Positions 39,531 through 50,871 of a DNA stretch of 64,000 nt are shown here, piece after piece. The stretch covers positions 1-64,000 of the forward strand of contig NW_027469284.1 of assembly GCF_051020765.1 (NCBI RefSeq), written 5' to 3'. The notes beneath the pieces were generated by a model. That model made no database searches, had not been told where the DNA came from, and saw only the letters and a list, made by a program, of their open reading frames with translations. Numbering within the stretch: position 1 is the first letter of the stretch; each line of letters opens with the position of its first letter. The position numbers and the translations under genes are program-made. This DNA is from Lasioglossum baleicum. Its lineage: Eukaryota; Arthropoda; Insecta; Hymenoptera; Halictidae.

Positions 39531-40594
39531 ATGCGTTATGCGTTATGCGTTATGCGTTATGCGTTATGCGTTATGCGTTATGCGTTATGCGTTATGCGTT
39601 ATGCGTTATGCGTTATGCGTTATGCGTTATGCGTTATGCGTTATGCGTTATGCGTTATGCGTTATGCGTTATGCGTTATGCGTTATGCGTTATGCGTTAT
39701 GCGTTATGCGTTATGCGTTATGCGTTATGCGTTATGCGTTATGCGTTATGCGTTATGCGTTATGCGTTATGCGTTATGCGTTATGCGTTATGCGTTATGC
39801 GTTATGCGTTATGCGTTATGCGTTATGCGTTATGCGTTATGCGTTATGCGTTATGCGTTATGCGTTATGCGTTATGCGTTATGCGTTATGCGTTATGCGT
39901 TATGCGTTATGCGTAATGCGTTATGAGTAATGTGTCATGCGTTATGCGTTATGGACTATGCTTTATGCGTTATGCGTTGTGGGTTATCCGTTATGCGTTA
40001 TGCGTTATGCGTTATGCGTTATGCGTTATGCGTTATGCGTTATGCGTTATGCGTTATGCGTTATGCGTTATGCGTTATGCGTTATGCGTTATGCGTTATG
40101 CGTTATGCGTTATGCGTTATGCGTTATGCGTTATGCGTTATGCGTTATGCGTTATGCGTTATGCGTTATGCGTTATGCGTTATGCGTTATGCGTTATGCG
40201 TTATGCGTTATGCGTTATGCGTTATGCGTTATGCGTTATGCGTTATGCGTTATGCGTTATGCGTTATGCGTTATGCGTTATGCGTTATGCGTTATGCGTT
40301 ATGCGTTATGCGTTATGCGTTATGCGTTATGCGTTATGCGTTATGCGTTATGCGTTATGCGTTATGCGTGATGCGTTATGCGTTATGCGTTATGCGTTAT
40401 GCGTTATGCGTTATCCGTTATGCGTTACGCGTTATGCGTTATGCGTTATGCGTTATGCGTTATGCGTTATGCGTTATGCGTTATGCGTTATGCGTCATGC
40501 GTCATGCGTTATCCGTTATGCGTTATGCGTTATGCGTTATGCGTTATGCGTTATGCGTTATGCGTTATGCGTTATGCGTTATGCGTTATGCGTT

Positions 40595-41820
40595 ATGTGT
40601 TATGCGTTGTGCTTTACGGGTTATGCGATATGCGTTATGCGTTATGACTTCTTCATTGAGCGTTATGCGTTATGCGTAATGCGTTATGCATTATGCGTTA
40701 TGCGTTATGCGTAATGCGTTATGAGTAATGTGTCATGCGTTATGCGTTATGGACTATGCTTTATGCGTTATGCGTTGTGGGTTATCCGTTATGCGTCATG
40801 CGTTATCCGTTATGCGTTATGCGTTATCCGTTATGCGTTATCCGTTATGCGTTACGCGTTCTGCGTTATGCGTTATGCGTTATGCGTTATGCGTTATGCG
40901 TTATTCGTTATGCGTTATGCGTTATGCGTTATGCGTTATGCGTTATGCGTTATGCGTTATGCGTTATGCGTTATGCGTTATGCGTTATGCGTTATGCGTT
41001 ATGCGTTATGCGTTATGCGTTATGCGTTATGCGTTATGCGTTATGCGTTATGCGTTATGCGTTATGCGTTATGCGTTATGCGTTATGCGTTATGCGTTAT
41101 GCGTTATGCGTTATGCGTTATGCGTTATGCGTTATGCGTTATGCGTTATGCGTTATGCGTTATGCGTTATGCGTTATGCGTTATGCGTTATGCGTTATGC
41201 GTTATGCGTTATGCGTTATGCGTTATGCGTTATGCGTTATGCGTTATGCGTTATGCGTTATGCGTTATGCGTTATGCGTTATGCGTTATGCGTTATGCGT
41301 TATGCGTTATGCGTTATGCGTTATGCGTTATGCGTTATGCGTTATGCGTTATGCGTTATGCGTGATGCGTTATGCGTTATGCGTTATGCGTTATGCGTTA
41401 TGCGTTATCCGTTATGCGTTACGCGTTATGCGTTATGCGTTATGCGTTATGCGTTATGCGTTATGCGTTATGCGTTATGCGTTATGCGTCATGCGTCATG
41501 CGTTATCCGTTATGCGTTATGCGTTATGCGTTATGCGTTATGCGTTATGCGTTATGCGTTATGCGTTATGCGTTATGCGTTATGCGTTATGCGTTATGTG
41601 TTATGCGTTGTGCTTTACGGGTTATGCGATATGCGTTATGCGTTATGACTTCTTCATTGAGCGTTATGCGTTATGCGTAATGCGTTATGCATTATGCGTT
41701 ATGCGTTATGCGTAATGCGTTATGAGTAATGTGTCATGCGTTATGCGTTATGGACTATGCTTTATGCGTTATGCGTTGTGGGTTATCCGTTATGCGTCAT
41801 GCGTTATCCGTTATGCGTTA
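40595..41820 (+). repeat. Gamma-alpha cassette, CTTCATT variant (two copies)
   Basis: Cassettes at 40,595 and 41,596, 1,001 bases apart, carry gamma with core ACTTCTTCATTGAG, so the five-T run is broken. Alpha follows at +133 (40,728 and 41,729). Each is preceded by a GTGATG unit, ATCCG/ACGCG and a doubled GTCATG unit. They are the rightmost full cassettes. Confidence 0.88.
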
Positions 41821-43107
41821 TGCGTTATCCGTTATGCGTTATCCGTTATGCGTTACGCGTTCTGCGTTATGCGTTATGCGTTATGCGTTATGCGTTATGC
41901 GTTATTCGTTATGCGTTATGCGTTATGCGTTATGCGTTATGCGTTATGCGTTATGCGTTATGCGTTATGCGTTATGCGTTATGCGTTATGCGTTATGCGT
42001 TATGCGTTATGCGTTATGCGTTATGCGTTATGCGTTATGCGTTATGCGTTATGCGTTATGCGTTATGCGTTATGCGTTATGCGTTATGCGTTATGCGTTA
42101 TGCGTTATGCGTTATGCGTTATGCGTTATGCGTTATGCGTTATGCGTTATGCGTTATGCGTTATGCGTTATGATTTATGCGTTATGCGTTATGCGTTATG
42201 CGTTATGCGTTATGCGTTATGCGTTATGCGTTATGCGTTATGCGTTATGCGTTATGCGTTATGCGTTATGCGTTATGCGTTATGCGTTATGCGTTATGCG
42301 TTATGCGTTATGCGTTATGCGTTATGCGTTATGCGTTATGCGTTATGCGTTATGCGTTATGCGTTATGCGTTATGCGTTATGCGTTATGCGTTATGCGTT
42401 ATGCGTTATGCGTTATGCGTTATGCGTTATGCGTTATGCGTTATGCGTTATGCGTTATGCGTTATGCGTTATGCGTTATGCGTTATGCGTTATGCGTTAT
42501 GCGTTATGCGTTATGCGTTATGCGTTATGCGTTATGCGTTATGCGTTATGCGTTATGCGTTATGCGTTATGCGTTATGCGTTATGCGTTATGCGTTATGC
42601 GTTATGCGTTATGCGTTATGCGTTATGCGTTATGCGTTATGCGTTATGCGTTATGCGTTATGCGTTATGCGTTATGCGTTATGCGTTATGCGTTATGCGT
42701 TATGCGTTATGCGTTATGCGTTATGCGTTACGCGTTATGCGTTACGCGTTATGCGTTATGCGTTATGCGTTACGCGTTATGCGTTACGCGTTACGCGATA
42801 TGCGTTATTCGTTATGCGTTATGCGTTATGCGTTATGCGTTATGCGTTATGCGTTATGCGTTATGCGTCATGCGTCATGCGTTATGCGTTATGCGTTATG
42901 CGTTATGCGTAATGCGTTATGAGTAATGTGTCATGCGTTATGCGTTATGGACTATGCTTTATGCGTTATGCGTTGTGGGTTATCCGTTATGCGTCATGCG
43001 TTATCCGTTATGCGTTATGCGTTATCCGTTATGCGTTATCCGTTATGCGTTACGCGTTCTGCGTTATGCGTTATGCGTTATGCGTTATGCGTTATGCGTT
43101 ATTCGTT

Positions 43108-43982
43108 ATGCGTTATGCGTTATGCGTTATGCGTTATGCGTTATGCGTTATGCGTTATGCGTTATGCGTTATGCGTTATGCGTTATGCGTTATGCGTTAT
43201 GCGTTATGCGTTATGCGTTATGCGTTATGCGTTATGCGTTATGCGTTATGCGTTATGCGTTATGCGTTATGCGTTATGCGTTATGCGTTATGCGTTATGC
43301 GTTATGCGTTATGCGTTATGCGTTATGCGTTATGCGTTATGCGTTATGCGTTATGCGTTATGCGTTATGCGTTATGCGTTATGCGTTATGCGTTATGCGT
43401 TATGCGTTATGCGTTATGCGTTATGCGTTATGCGTTATGCGTTATGCGTTATGCGTTATGCGTTATGCGTTATGCGTTATGCGTTATGCGTTATGCGTTA
43501 TGCGTTATGCGTTATGCGTTATGCGTTATGCGTTATGCGTTATGCGTTATGCGTTATGCGTTATGCGTTATGCGTTATGCGTTATGCGTTATGCGTTATG
43601 CGTTATGCGTTATGCGTTATGCGTTATGCGTTATGCGTTATGCGTTATGCGTTATGCGTTATGCGTTATGCGTTATGCGTTATGCGTTATGCGTTATGCG
43701 TTATGCGTTATGCGTTATGCGTTATGCGTTATGCGTTATGCGTTATGCGTTATGCGTTATGCGTTATGCGTTATGCGTTATGCGTTATGCGTTATGCGTT
43801 ATGCGTTATGCGTTATGCGTTATGCGTTATGCGTTATGCGTTATGCGTTATGCGTTATGCGTTATGCGTTATGCGTTATGCGTTATGCGTTATGCGTTAT
43901 GCGTTATGCGTTATGCGTTATGCGTTATGCGTTATGCGTTATGCGTTATGCGTTATGCGTTATGCGTTATGCGTTATGCGTT
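43108..43982 (+). repeat. Longest pure run seen, about 125 units
   Basis: From the ATTCGTT at 43,101 to the ATCCGTT at 43,983 every unit appears canonical, about 875 bases. It directly follows the 84-base block at 43,024 and is the longest perfect stretch I noticed. Confidence 0.85.
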
Positions 43983-45536
43983 ATCCGTTATGCGTTCTCC
44001 GTTATGCGTTACGCGTTACGCGTTACGCGTTATGCGTTATGCGTTAAGCGTTATGCGTTATGCGATATGCGTTATTCGTTATGCGTTATGCGTTATGCGT
44101 TATGCGTTATGCGTTATGCGTCATGCGTCATGCGTTATGCGTTATGCGTTATGCGTTATGCGTTATGCGTTATGCGTTATGCGTTATGCGTTATGCGTTA
44201 TGCGTTATGCGTTATGCGTTATGCGTTATGCGTTATGCGTTATGCGTTATGCGTTATGCGTTATGCGTTATGCGTTATGCGTTATGCATTATGCGTTATG
44301 CGTTATGAGTAATGTGTCATGCGTTATGCGTTATGGACTATGCTTTATGCGTTATGCGTTGTGGGTTATCCGTTATGCGTTATGCGTTATGCGTTATGCG
44401 TTATGCGTTATGCGTTATGCGTTATGCGTTATGCGTTATGCGTTATGCGTTATGCGTTATGCGTTATGCGTTATGCGTTATGCGTTATGCGTTATGCGTT
44501 ATGCGTTATGCGTTATGCGTTATGCGTTATGCGTTATGCGTTATGCGTTATGCGTTATGCGTCATGCGTTATGCGTTATGCGTTATGCGTTATGCGTTAT
44601 GCGTTATGCGTTATGCGTTATGCGTTATGCGTTATGCGTTATGCGTTATGCGTTATGCGTTATGCGTTATGCGTTATGCGTTATGCGTTATGCGTTATGC
44701 GTTATGCGTTATGCGTTATGCGTTATGCGTTATGCGTTATGCGTTATGCGTTATGCGTTATGCGTTATGCGTTATGCGTTATGCGTTATGCGTTATGCGT
44801 TATGCGTTATGCGTTATGCGTTATGCGTTATGCGTTATGCGTTATGCGTTATGCGTTATCCGTTATGCGTTATCCGTTATGCGTTACGCGTTATGCGTTA
44901 TGCGTTATGCGTTATGCGTTAAGCGTTATGCGTTATGCGATATGCGTTATTCGTTATGCGTTATGCGTTATGCGTTATGCGTTATGCGTTATGCGTTATG
45001 CGTTATGCGTTATGCGTCATGCGTCATGCGTTATGCGTTATGCGTTATGCGTTATGCGTTATGCGTTATGCGTTATGCGTTATGCGTTATGCGTTATGCG
45101 TTATGCGTTATGCGTTATGCGTTATGCGTTATGCGTTATGCGTTATGCGTTATGCGTTATGCGTTATGCGTTATGCGTTATGCGTTATGCGTTATGCGTT
45201 ATGCGTTATGCGTTATGCGTTATGCGTTATGCGTTATGCGTTATGCGTTATGCGTTATGCGTTATGCGTTATGCGTTATGCGTTATGCGTTATGCGTTAT
45301 GCGTTATGCGTTATGCGTTATGCGTTATGCGTTATGCGTTATGCGTTATGCGTTATGCGTTATGCGTTATGCGTTATGCGTTATGCGTTATGCGTTATGC
45401 GTTATGCGTTATGCGTTATGCGTTATGCGTTATGCGTTATGCGTTATGCGTTATGCGTTATGCGTTATGCGTTATGCGTTATGCGTTATGCGTTATGCGT
45501 TATGCGTTATGCGTTATGCGTTATGCGTTATGCGTT

Positions 45537-45670
45537 ATGACTTTTTCATTGAACGTTATGCGTTATGCGATATGCGTTATGCGTTATGCGTTATGCGTTA
45601 TGCGTTATGCGTTATGCGTTATGCGTTATGCGTTATGACTTTTTCATTGAACGTTATGCGTTATGCGATA
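45537..45670 (+). repeat. Pair of GAAC-form gamma blocks in domain 2
   Basis: Gamma blocks at 45,537 and 45,635, only 98 bases (14 units) apart, have the GAAC form and following ATGCGAT unit of domain 1, although all other gammas right of 24,957 are the GAGC form. No alpha lies near. This is the tightest gamma spacing in the window and the rightmost gamma. Confidence 0.88.
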
Positions 45671-46900
45671 TGCGTTATGCGTTATGCGTTATGCGTTATG
45701 CGTTATGCGTTATGCGTTATGCGTTATGCGTTATGCGTTAAGCGTTATGCGTTATGCGTTATGCGTTATGCGTTATGCGTTATGCGTTATGCGTTATGCG
45801 TTATGCGTTATGCGTTATGCGTTATGCGTTATGCGTTATGCGTTATGCGTTATGCGTTATGCGTTATGCGTTATGCGTTATGCGTTATGCGTTATGCGTT
45901 ATGCGTTATGCGTTATGCGTTATGCGTTATGCGTTATGCGTTATGCGTTATGCGTTATGCGTTATGCGTTATGCGTTATGCGTTATGCGTTATGCGTTAT
46001 GCGTTATGCGTTATGCGTTATGCGTTATGCGTTATGCGTTATGCGTTATGCGTCATGCGTTATGCGTTATGCGTTATGCGTTATGCGTTATGCGTTATGC
46101 GTTATGCGTTATGCGTTATGCGTTATGCGTTATGCGTTATGCGTTATGCGTTATGCGTTATGCGTTATGCGTTATGCGTTATGCGTTATGCGTTATGCGT
46201 TATGCGTTATGCGTTATGCGTTATGCGTTATGCGTTATGCGTTATGCGTTATGCGTTATCCGTTATGCGTTATCCGTTATGCGTTACGCGTTATGCGTTA
46301 TGCGTTATGCGTTATGCGTTATGCGATATGCGTTATTCGTTATGCGTTATGCGTTATGCGTTATGCGTTATGCGTAATGCGTTATGCGTTATGCGTTATG
46401 CGTCATGCGTCATGCGTCATGCGTTATGCGTTATGCGTTATGCGTTATGCGTTATGCGTTATGCGTTATGCGTTATGCGTTATGCGTTATGCGTTATGCG
46501 TTATGCGTTATGCGTTATGCGTTATGCGTTATGCGTTATGCGTTATGCGTTATGCGTTATGCGTTATGCGTTATGCGTTATGCGTTATGCGTTATGCGTT
46601 ATGCGTTATGCGTTATGCGTTATGCGTTATGCGTTATGCGTTATGCGTTATGCGTTATGCGTTATGCGTTATGCGTTATGCGTTATGCGTTATGCGTTAT
46701 GCGTTATGCGTTATGCGTTATGCGTTATGCGTTATGCGTTATGCGTTATGCGTTATGCGTTATGCGTTATGCGTAATGCGTTATGCATTATGCGTTATGC
46801 GTTATGCGTAATGCGTTATGAGTAATGTGTCATGCGTTATGCGTTATGGACTCTGCTTTATGCGTTATGCGTTGTGGGTTATCCGTTATGCGTTATGCGT

Positions 46901-48532
46901 TATGCGTTATGCGTTATGCGTTATGCGTTATGCGTTATGCGTTATGCGTTATGCGTTATGCGTTATGCGTTATGCGTTATGCGTTATGCGTTATGCGTTA
47001 TGCGTTATGCGTTATGCGTTATGCGTTATGCGTTATGCGTTATGCGTTATGCGTTATGCGTTATGCGTTATGCGTTATGCGTTATGCGTTATGCGTTATG
47101 CGTTATGCGTTATGCGTTATGCGTTATGCGTTATGCGTTATGCGTTATGCGTTATGCGTTATGCGTTATGCGTTATGCGTTATGCGTTATGCGTTATGCG
47201 TTATGCGATATGCGTTATGCGTTATGCGTTATGCGTTATGCGTTATGCGTTATGCGTTATGCGTTATGCGTTATGCGTTATGCGTTATGCGTTATGCGTT
47301 ATGCGTTATGCGTTATGCGTTATGCGTTATGCGTTATGCGTTATGCGTTATGCGTTATGCGTTATGCGTTATGCGTTATGCGTTATGCGTTATGCGTTAT
47401 GCGTTATGCGTTATGCGTTATGCGTTATGCGTTATGCGTTATGCGTTATGCGTTATGCGTTATGCGTTATGCGTTATGCGTTATGCGTTATGCGTTATGC
47501 GTTATGCGTTATGCGTTATGCGTTATGCGTTATGCGTTATGCGTTATGCGTTATGCGTTATGCGTTATGCGTTATGCGTTATGCGTTATGCGTTATGCGT
47601 TATGCGTTATGCGTTATGCGTTATGCGTTATGCGTTATGCGTTATGCGTTATGCGTTATGCGTTATGCGTTATGCGTTATGCGTTATGCGTTATGCGTTA
47701 TGCGTTATGCGTTATGCGTTATGCGTTATGCGTTATGCGTTATGCGTTATGCGTTATGCGTTATGCGTTATGCGTTATGCGTTATGCGTTATGCGTTATG
47801 CGTTATGCGTTATGCGTTATGCGTTATCCGTTATGCGTTACGCGTTATGCGTTATGCGTTATGCGTTATGCGTTAAGCGTTATGCGTTATGCGATATGCG
47901 TTATTCGTTATGCGTTATGCGTTATGCGTTATGCGTTATGCGTTATGCGTTATGCGTTATGCGTTATGCGTTATGCGTTATGCGTTATGCGTTATGCGTT
48001 ATGCGTTATGCGTTATGCGTTATGCGTTATGCGTTATGCGTTATGCGTTATGCGTTATGCGTTATGCGTTATGCGTTGTGCGTTATGCGTTATGCGTTGT
48101 GCGTTCTGCGTTATGCGTTATGCGTTATGCGTTATGCGTTATGCGTTATGCGTTATGCGTTATGCGTTATGCGTTATGCGTTATGCGTTATGCGTTATGC
48201 GTTATGCGTTATGCGTTATGCGTTATGCGTTATGCGTTATGCGTTATGCGTTATGCGTTATGCGTTATGCGTTATGCGTTATGCGTTATGCGTTATGCGT
48301 TATGCGTTATGCGTTATGCGTTATGCGTTATGCGTTATGCGTTATGCGTTATGCGTTATGCGTTATGCGTTATGCGTTATGCGTTATGCGTTATGCGTTA
48401 TGCGTTATGCGTTATGCGTTATGCGTTATGCGTTATGCGTTATGCGTTATGCGTTATGCGTTATGCGTTATGCGTTATGCGTTATGCGTTATGCGTTATG
48501 CGTTATGCGTTATGCGTTATGCGTTATGCGTT
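46901..48532 (+). repeat. Domain 3: nearly pure satellite
   Basis: After the last alpha (46,825) the sequence is almost all canonical: one ATGCGAT near 47,207, one kappa block near 47,823-47,905, and a short patch of GTGCGTT and CTGCGTT units near 48,075-48,105. The final stretch to 48,532 is perfect. It separates the alpha/gamma domains from the beta domain. Confidence 0.85.
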
Positions 48533-48566
48533 ATGTGTTATGGATTTGCGTTGTGCGTTGTGCGTT
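48533..48566 (+). repeat. Delta marker block (type copy); seven in the window
   Basis: ATGTGTT, ATGGATT, the six-base TGCGTT, then two GTGCGTT units. The ATGGATT starts are 48,540, 51,442, 53,999, 55,552, 57,403, 58,515 and 61,647. Each is followed by four to seven canonical units and GCGGTATG. Delta differs from the similar stretch inside beta by having GTGCGTT rather than canonical units after the six-base unit. Confidence 0.9.
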
Positions 48567-48614
48567 ATGCGTTATGCGTTATGCGGTATGCGTTATGCGT
48601 TGTGCGTTGTGCGT

Positions 48615-48849
48615 TGTAGGATATGAGTTAGGCGTTATGCGTTATGCGATATGCGTTATGCGTTATGCGTTGTGCGTTATGCGTTATGTGTTATGGATTT
48701 GCGTTATGCGTTATGCGTTGTGCCTTATGCGTTATGCGTTATGCGTTATGCGTTATGGGCTCTGCGTTGTGCGTTATGCGTTATGAGTTATGCGATATGC
48801 GTTATGGGTTATGCGTTATGTGTTATGGGCTCTGCGTTATGCGTTGTGC
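48615..48849 (+). repeat. Beta marker block, full form (type copy); ten in the window
   Basis: Beta starts with TGTAGGATATGAGTTAGGCG and continues through an ATGCGAT unit, GTGCGTT, ATGTGTT, ATGGATT plus the six-base unit, GTTGTGCCTTATG, ATGGGCTCTGC, ATGAGTT, ATGCGAT, ATGGGTT, ATGTGTT and a second ATGGGCTCTGC, about 234 bases. Full copies start at 48,615, 49,356, 51,524, 52,342, 53,020, 55,634, 56,333, 59,269, 61,052 and 62,408. Each is preceded by GCGGTATG and GTGCGTT units. The copy at 49,356 has ACGGATT in place of ATGGATT. Its TAG and TGA triplets give most of the + strand stops in this domain. Confidence 0.9.
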
Positions 48850-50871
48850 GTTATGCGTTATGCGTTATGCGTTATGCGTTGTGCGTTGTGCGTTGTGCGT
48901 TGTGCGTTGTGCGTTGTGCGTTATGCGTTATGCGTTATGCGTTATGCGTTATGCGTTATGCGTTATGCGGTATGCGTTATGCGTTGTGCGTTGTGCGTTG
49001 TGCGTTGTGCGTTATGCGTTATGCGTTATGCGTTATGCGTTATGCGTTATGCGTTATGCGTTATGCGTTATGCGTTATGCGTTATGCGTTATGCGTTATG
49101 CGTTATGCGTTATGCGTTATGCGTTATGCGTTATGCGTTATGCGTTATGCGTTATGCGTTATGCGTTATGCGTTATGCGTTATGCGTTATGCGTTATGCG
49201 TTATGCGTTATGCGTTATGCGTTATGCGTTATGCGTTATGCGTTATGCGTTATGCGTTATGCGTTATGCGTTATGCGTTGTGCGTTATGCGTTATGCGTT
49301 ATGCGGTATGCGTTATGCGTTGTGCGGTATGCGTTATGCGTTGTGCGTTGTGCGTTGTAGGATATGAGTTAGGCGTTATGCGTTATGCGATATGCGTTAT
49401 GCGTTATGCGTTATGCGTTGTGCGTTATGCGTTATGTGTTACGGATTTGCGTTATGCGTTATGCGTTGTGCCTTATGCGTTATGCGTTATGCGTTATGCG
49501 TTATGGGCTCTGCGTTGTGCGTTATGCGTTATGAGTTATGCGATATGCGTTATGGGTTATGCGTTATGTGTTATGGGCTCTGCGTTATGCGTTGTGCGTT
49601 ATGCGTTATGCGTTATGCGTTATGCGTTATGCGTTGTGCGTTGTGCGTTGTGCGTTGTGCGTTGTGCGTTGTGCGTTATGCGTTATGCGTTATGCGTTAT
49701 GCGTTATGCGTTATGCGGTATGCGTTATGCGTTGTGCGTTGTGCGTTGTGCGTTATGCGTTATGCGTTATGCGTTATGCGTTATGCGTTATGCGTTATGC
49801 GTTATGCGTTATGCGTTATGCGTTATGTGGTATGCGTTATGCGTTATGCGTTATGCGTTATGCGTTATGCGTTATGCGTTATGCGTTATGCGTTATGCGT
49901 TATGCGTTATGCGTTATGCGTTATGCGTTATGCGTTATGCGTTATGCGTTATGCGTTATGCGTTATGCGTTATGCGTTATGCGTTATGCGTTATGCGTTA
50001 TGCGTTATGCGTTATGCGTTATGCGTTATGCGTTATGCGTTATGCGTTATGCGTTATGCGTTATGCGTTATGCGTTATGCGTTATGCGTTATGCGTTATG
50101 CGTTATGCGTTATGCGTTATGCGTTATGCGTTATGCGTTATGCGTTATGCGTTATGCGTTATGCGTTATGCGTTATGCGTTATGCGTTATGCGTTATGCG
50201 TTATGCGTTATGCGTTATGCGTTATGCGTTATGCGTTATGCGTTATGCGTTATGCGATCTGCGTTATGCGTTATGCGTTATGCGTTATGCGTTATGCGTT
50301 ATGCGTTGTGCGTTATGCGTTATGCGTTATGCGTTATGCGTTATGCGTTATGCGTTATGCGTTATGCGTTATGCGTTATGCGTTATGCGTTACGCGTTAC
50401 GCGTTACGCGTTATGCGTTATGCGTTATGCGTTATGCGTTAGGCGATCTGCGTTATGCGTTATGCGTTATGCGTTATGCGTTATGCGTTATGCGTTATGC
50501 GTTATGCGTTATGCGTTATGCGTTATGCGTTATGCGTTATGCGTTATGCGTTATGCGTTATGCGTTATGCGTTATGCGTTATGCGTTATGCGTTATGCGT
50601 TATGCGTTACGCGTTACGCGTTACGCGTTACGCGTTATGCGTTATGCGTTATGCGTTATGCGTTACGCGTTACGCGTTACGCGTTACGCGTTATGCGTTA
50701 TGCGTTATGCGTTATGCGTTATGCGTTATGCGTTATGCGTTATGCGTTATGCGTTATGCGTTATGCGTTATGCGTTATGCGTTATGCGTTATGCGTTATG
50801 CGTTATGCGTTATGCGTTATGCGTTATGCGTTATGCGTTATGCGTTATGCGTTATGCGTTATGCGTTATGC

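Larger units (their letters stand above)
24957..46900 (+). repeat. Domain 2: short higher-order repeats with gamma-alpha cassettes
   Basis: From the first GAGC-form gamma at 24,957, the array is organised in units of roughly 0.6-1.9 kb, each with gamma and then alpha 84 or 91 bases downstream, kappa, and a pure run of variable length. Alpha-to-alpha distances (1211, 644, 1043, 966, 1386, 1281, 938, 1064, 231, 1358 and so on) are all multiples of 7. Marker blocks hold their internal spacing while pure runs vary, so length change takes place within the pure units. Confidence 0.88.

Noticed and set aside
24957..46900. Interstitial promoters or terminators built from AT-rich or T-run variants
   Set aside because: No TATA-type context, no hairpin next to the T run and no downstream gene; the five-T run is mentioned only as a possible polymerase III stop.
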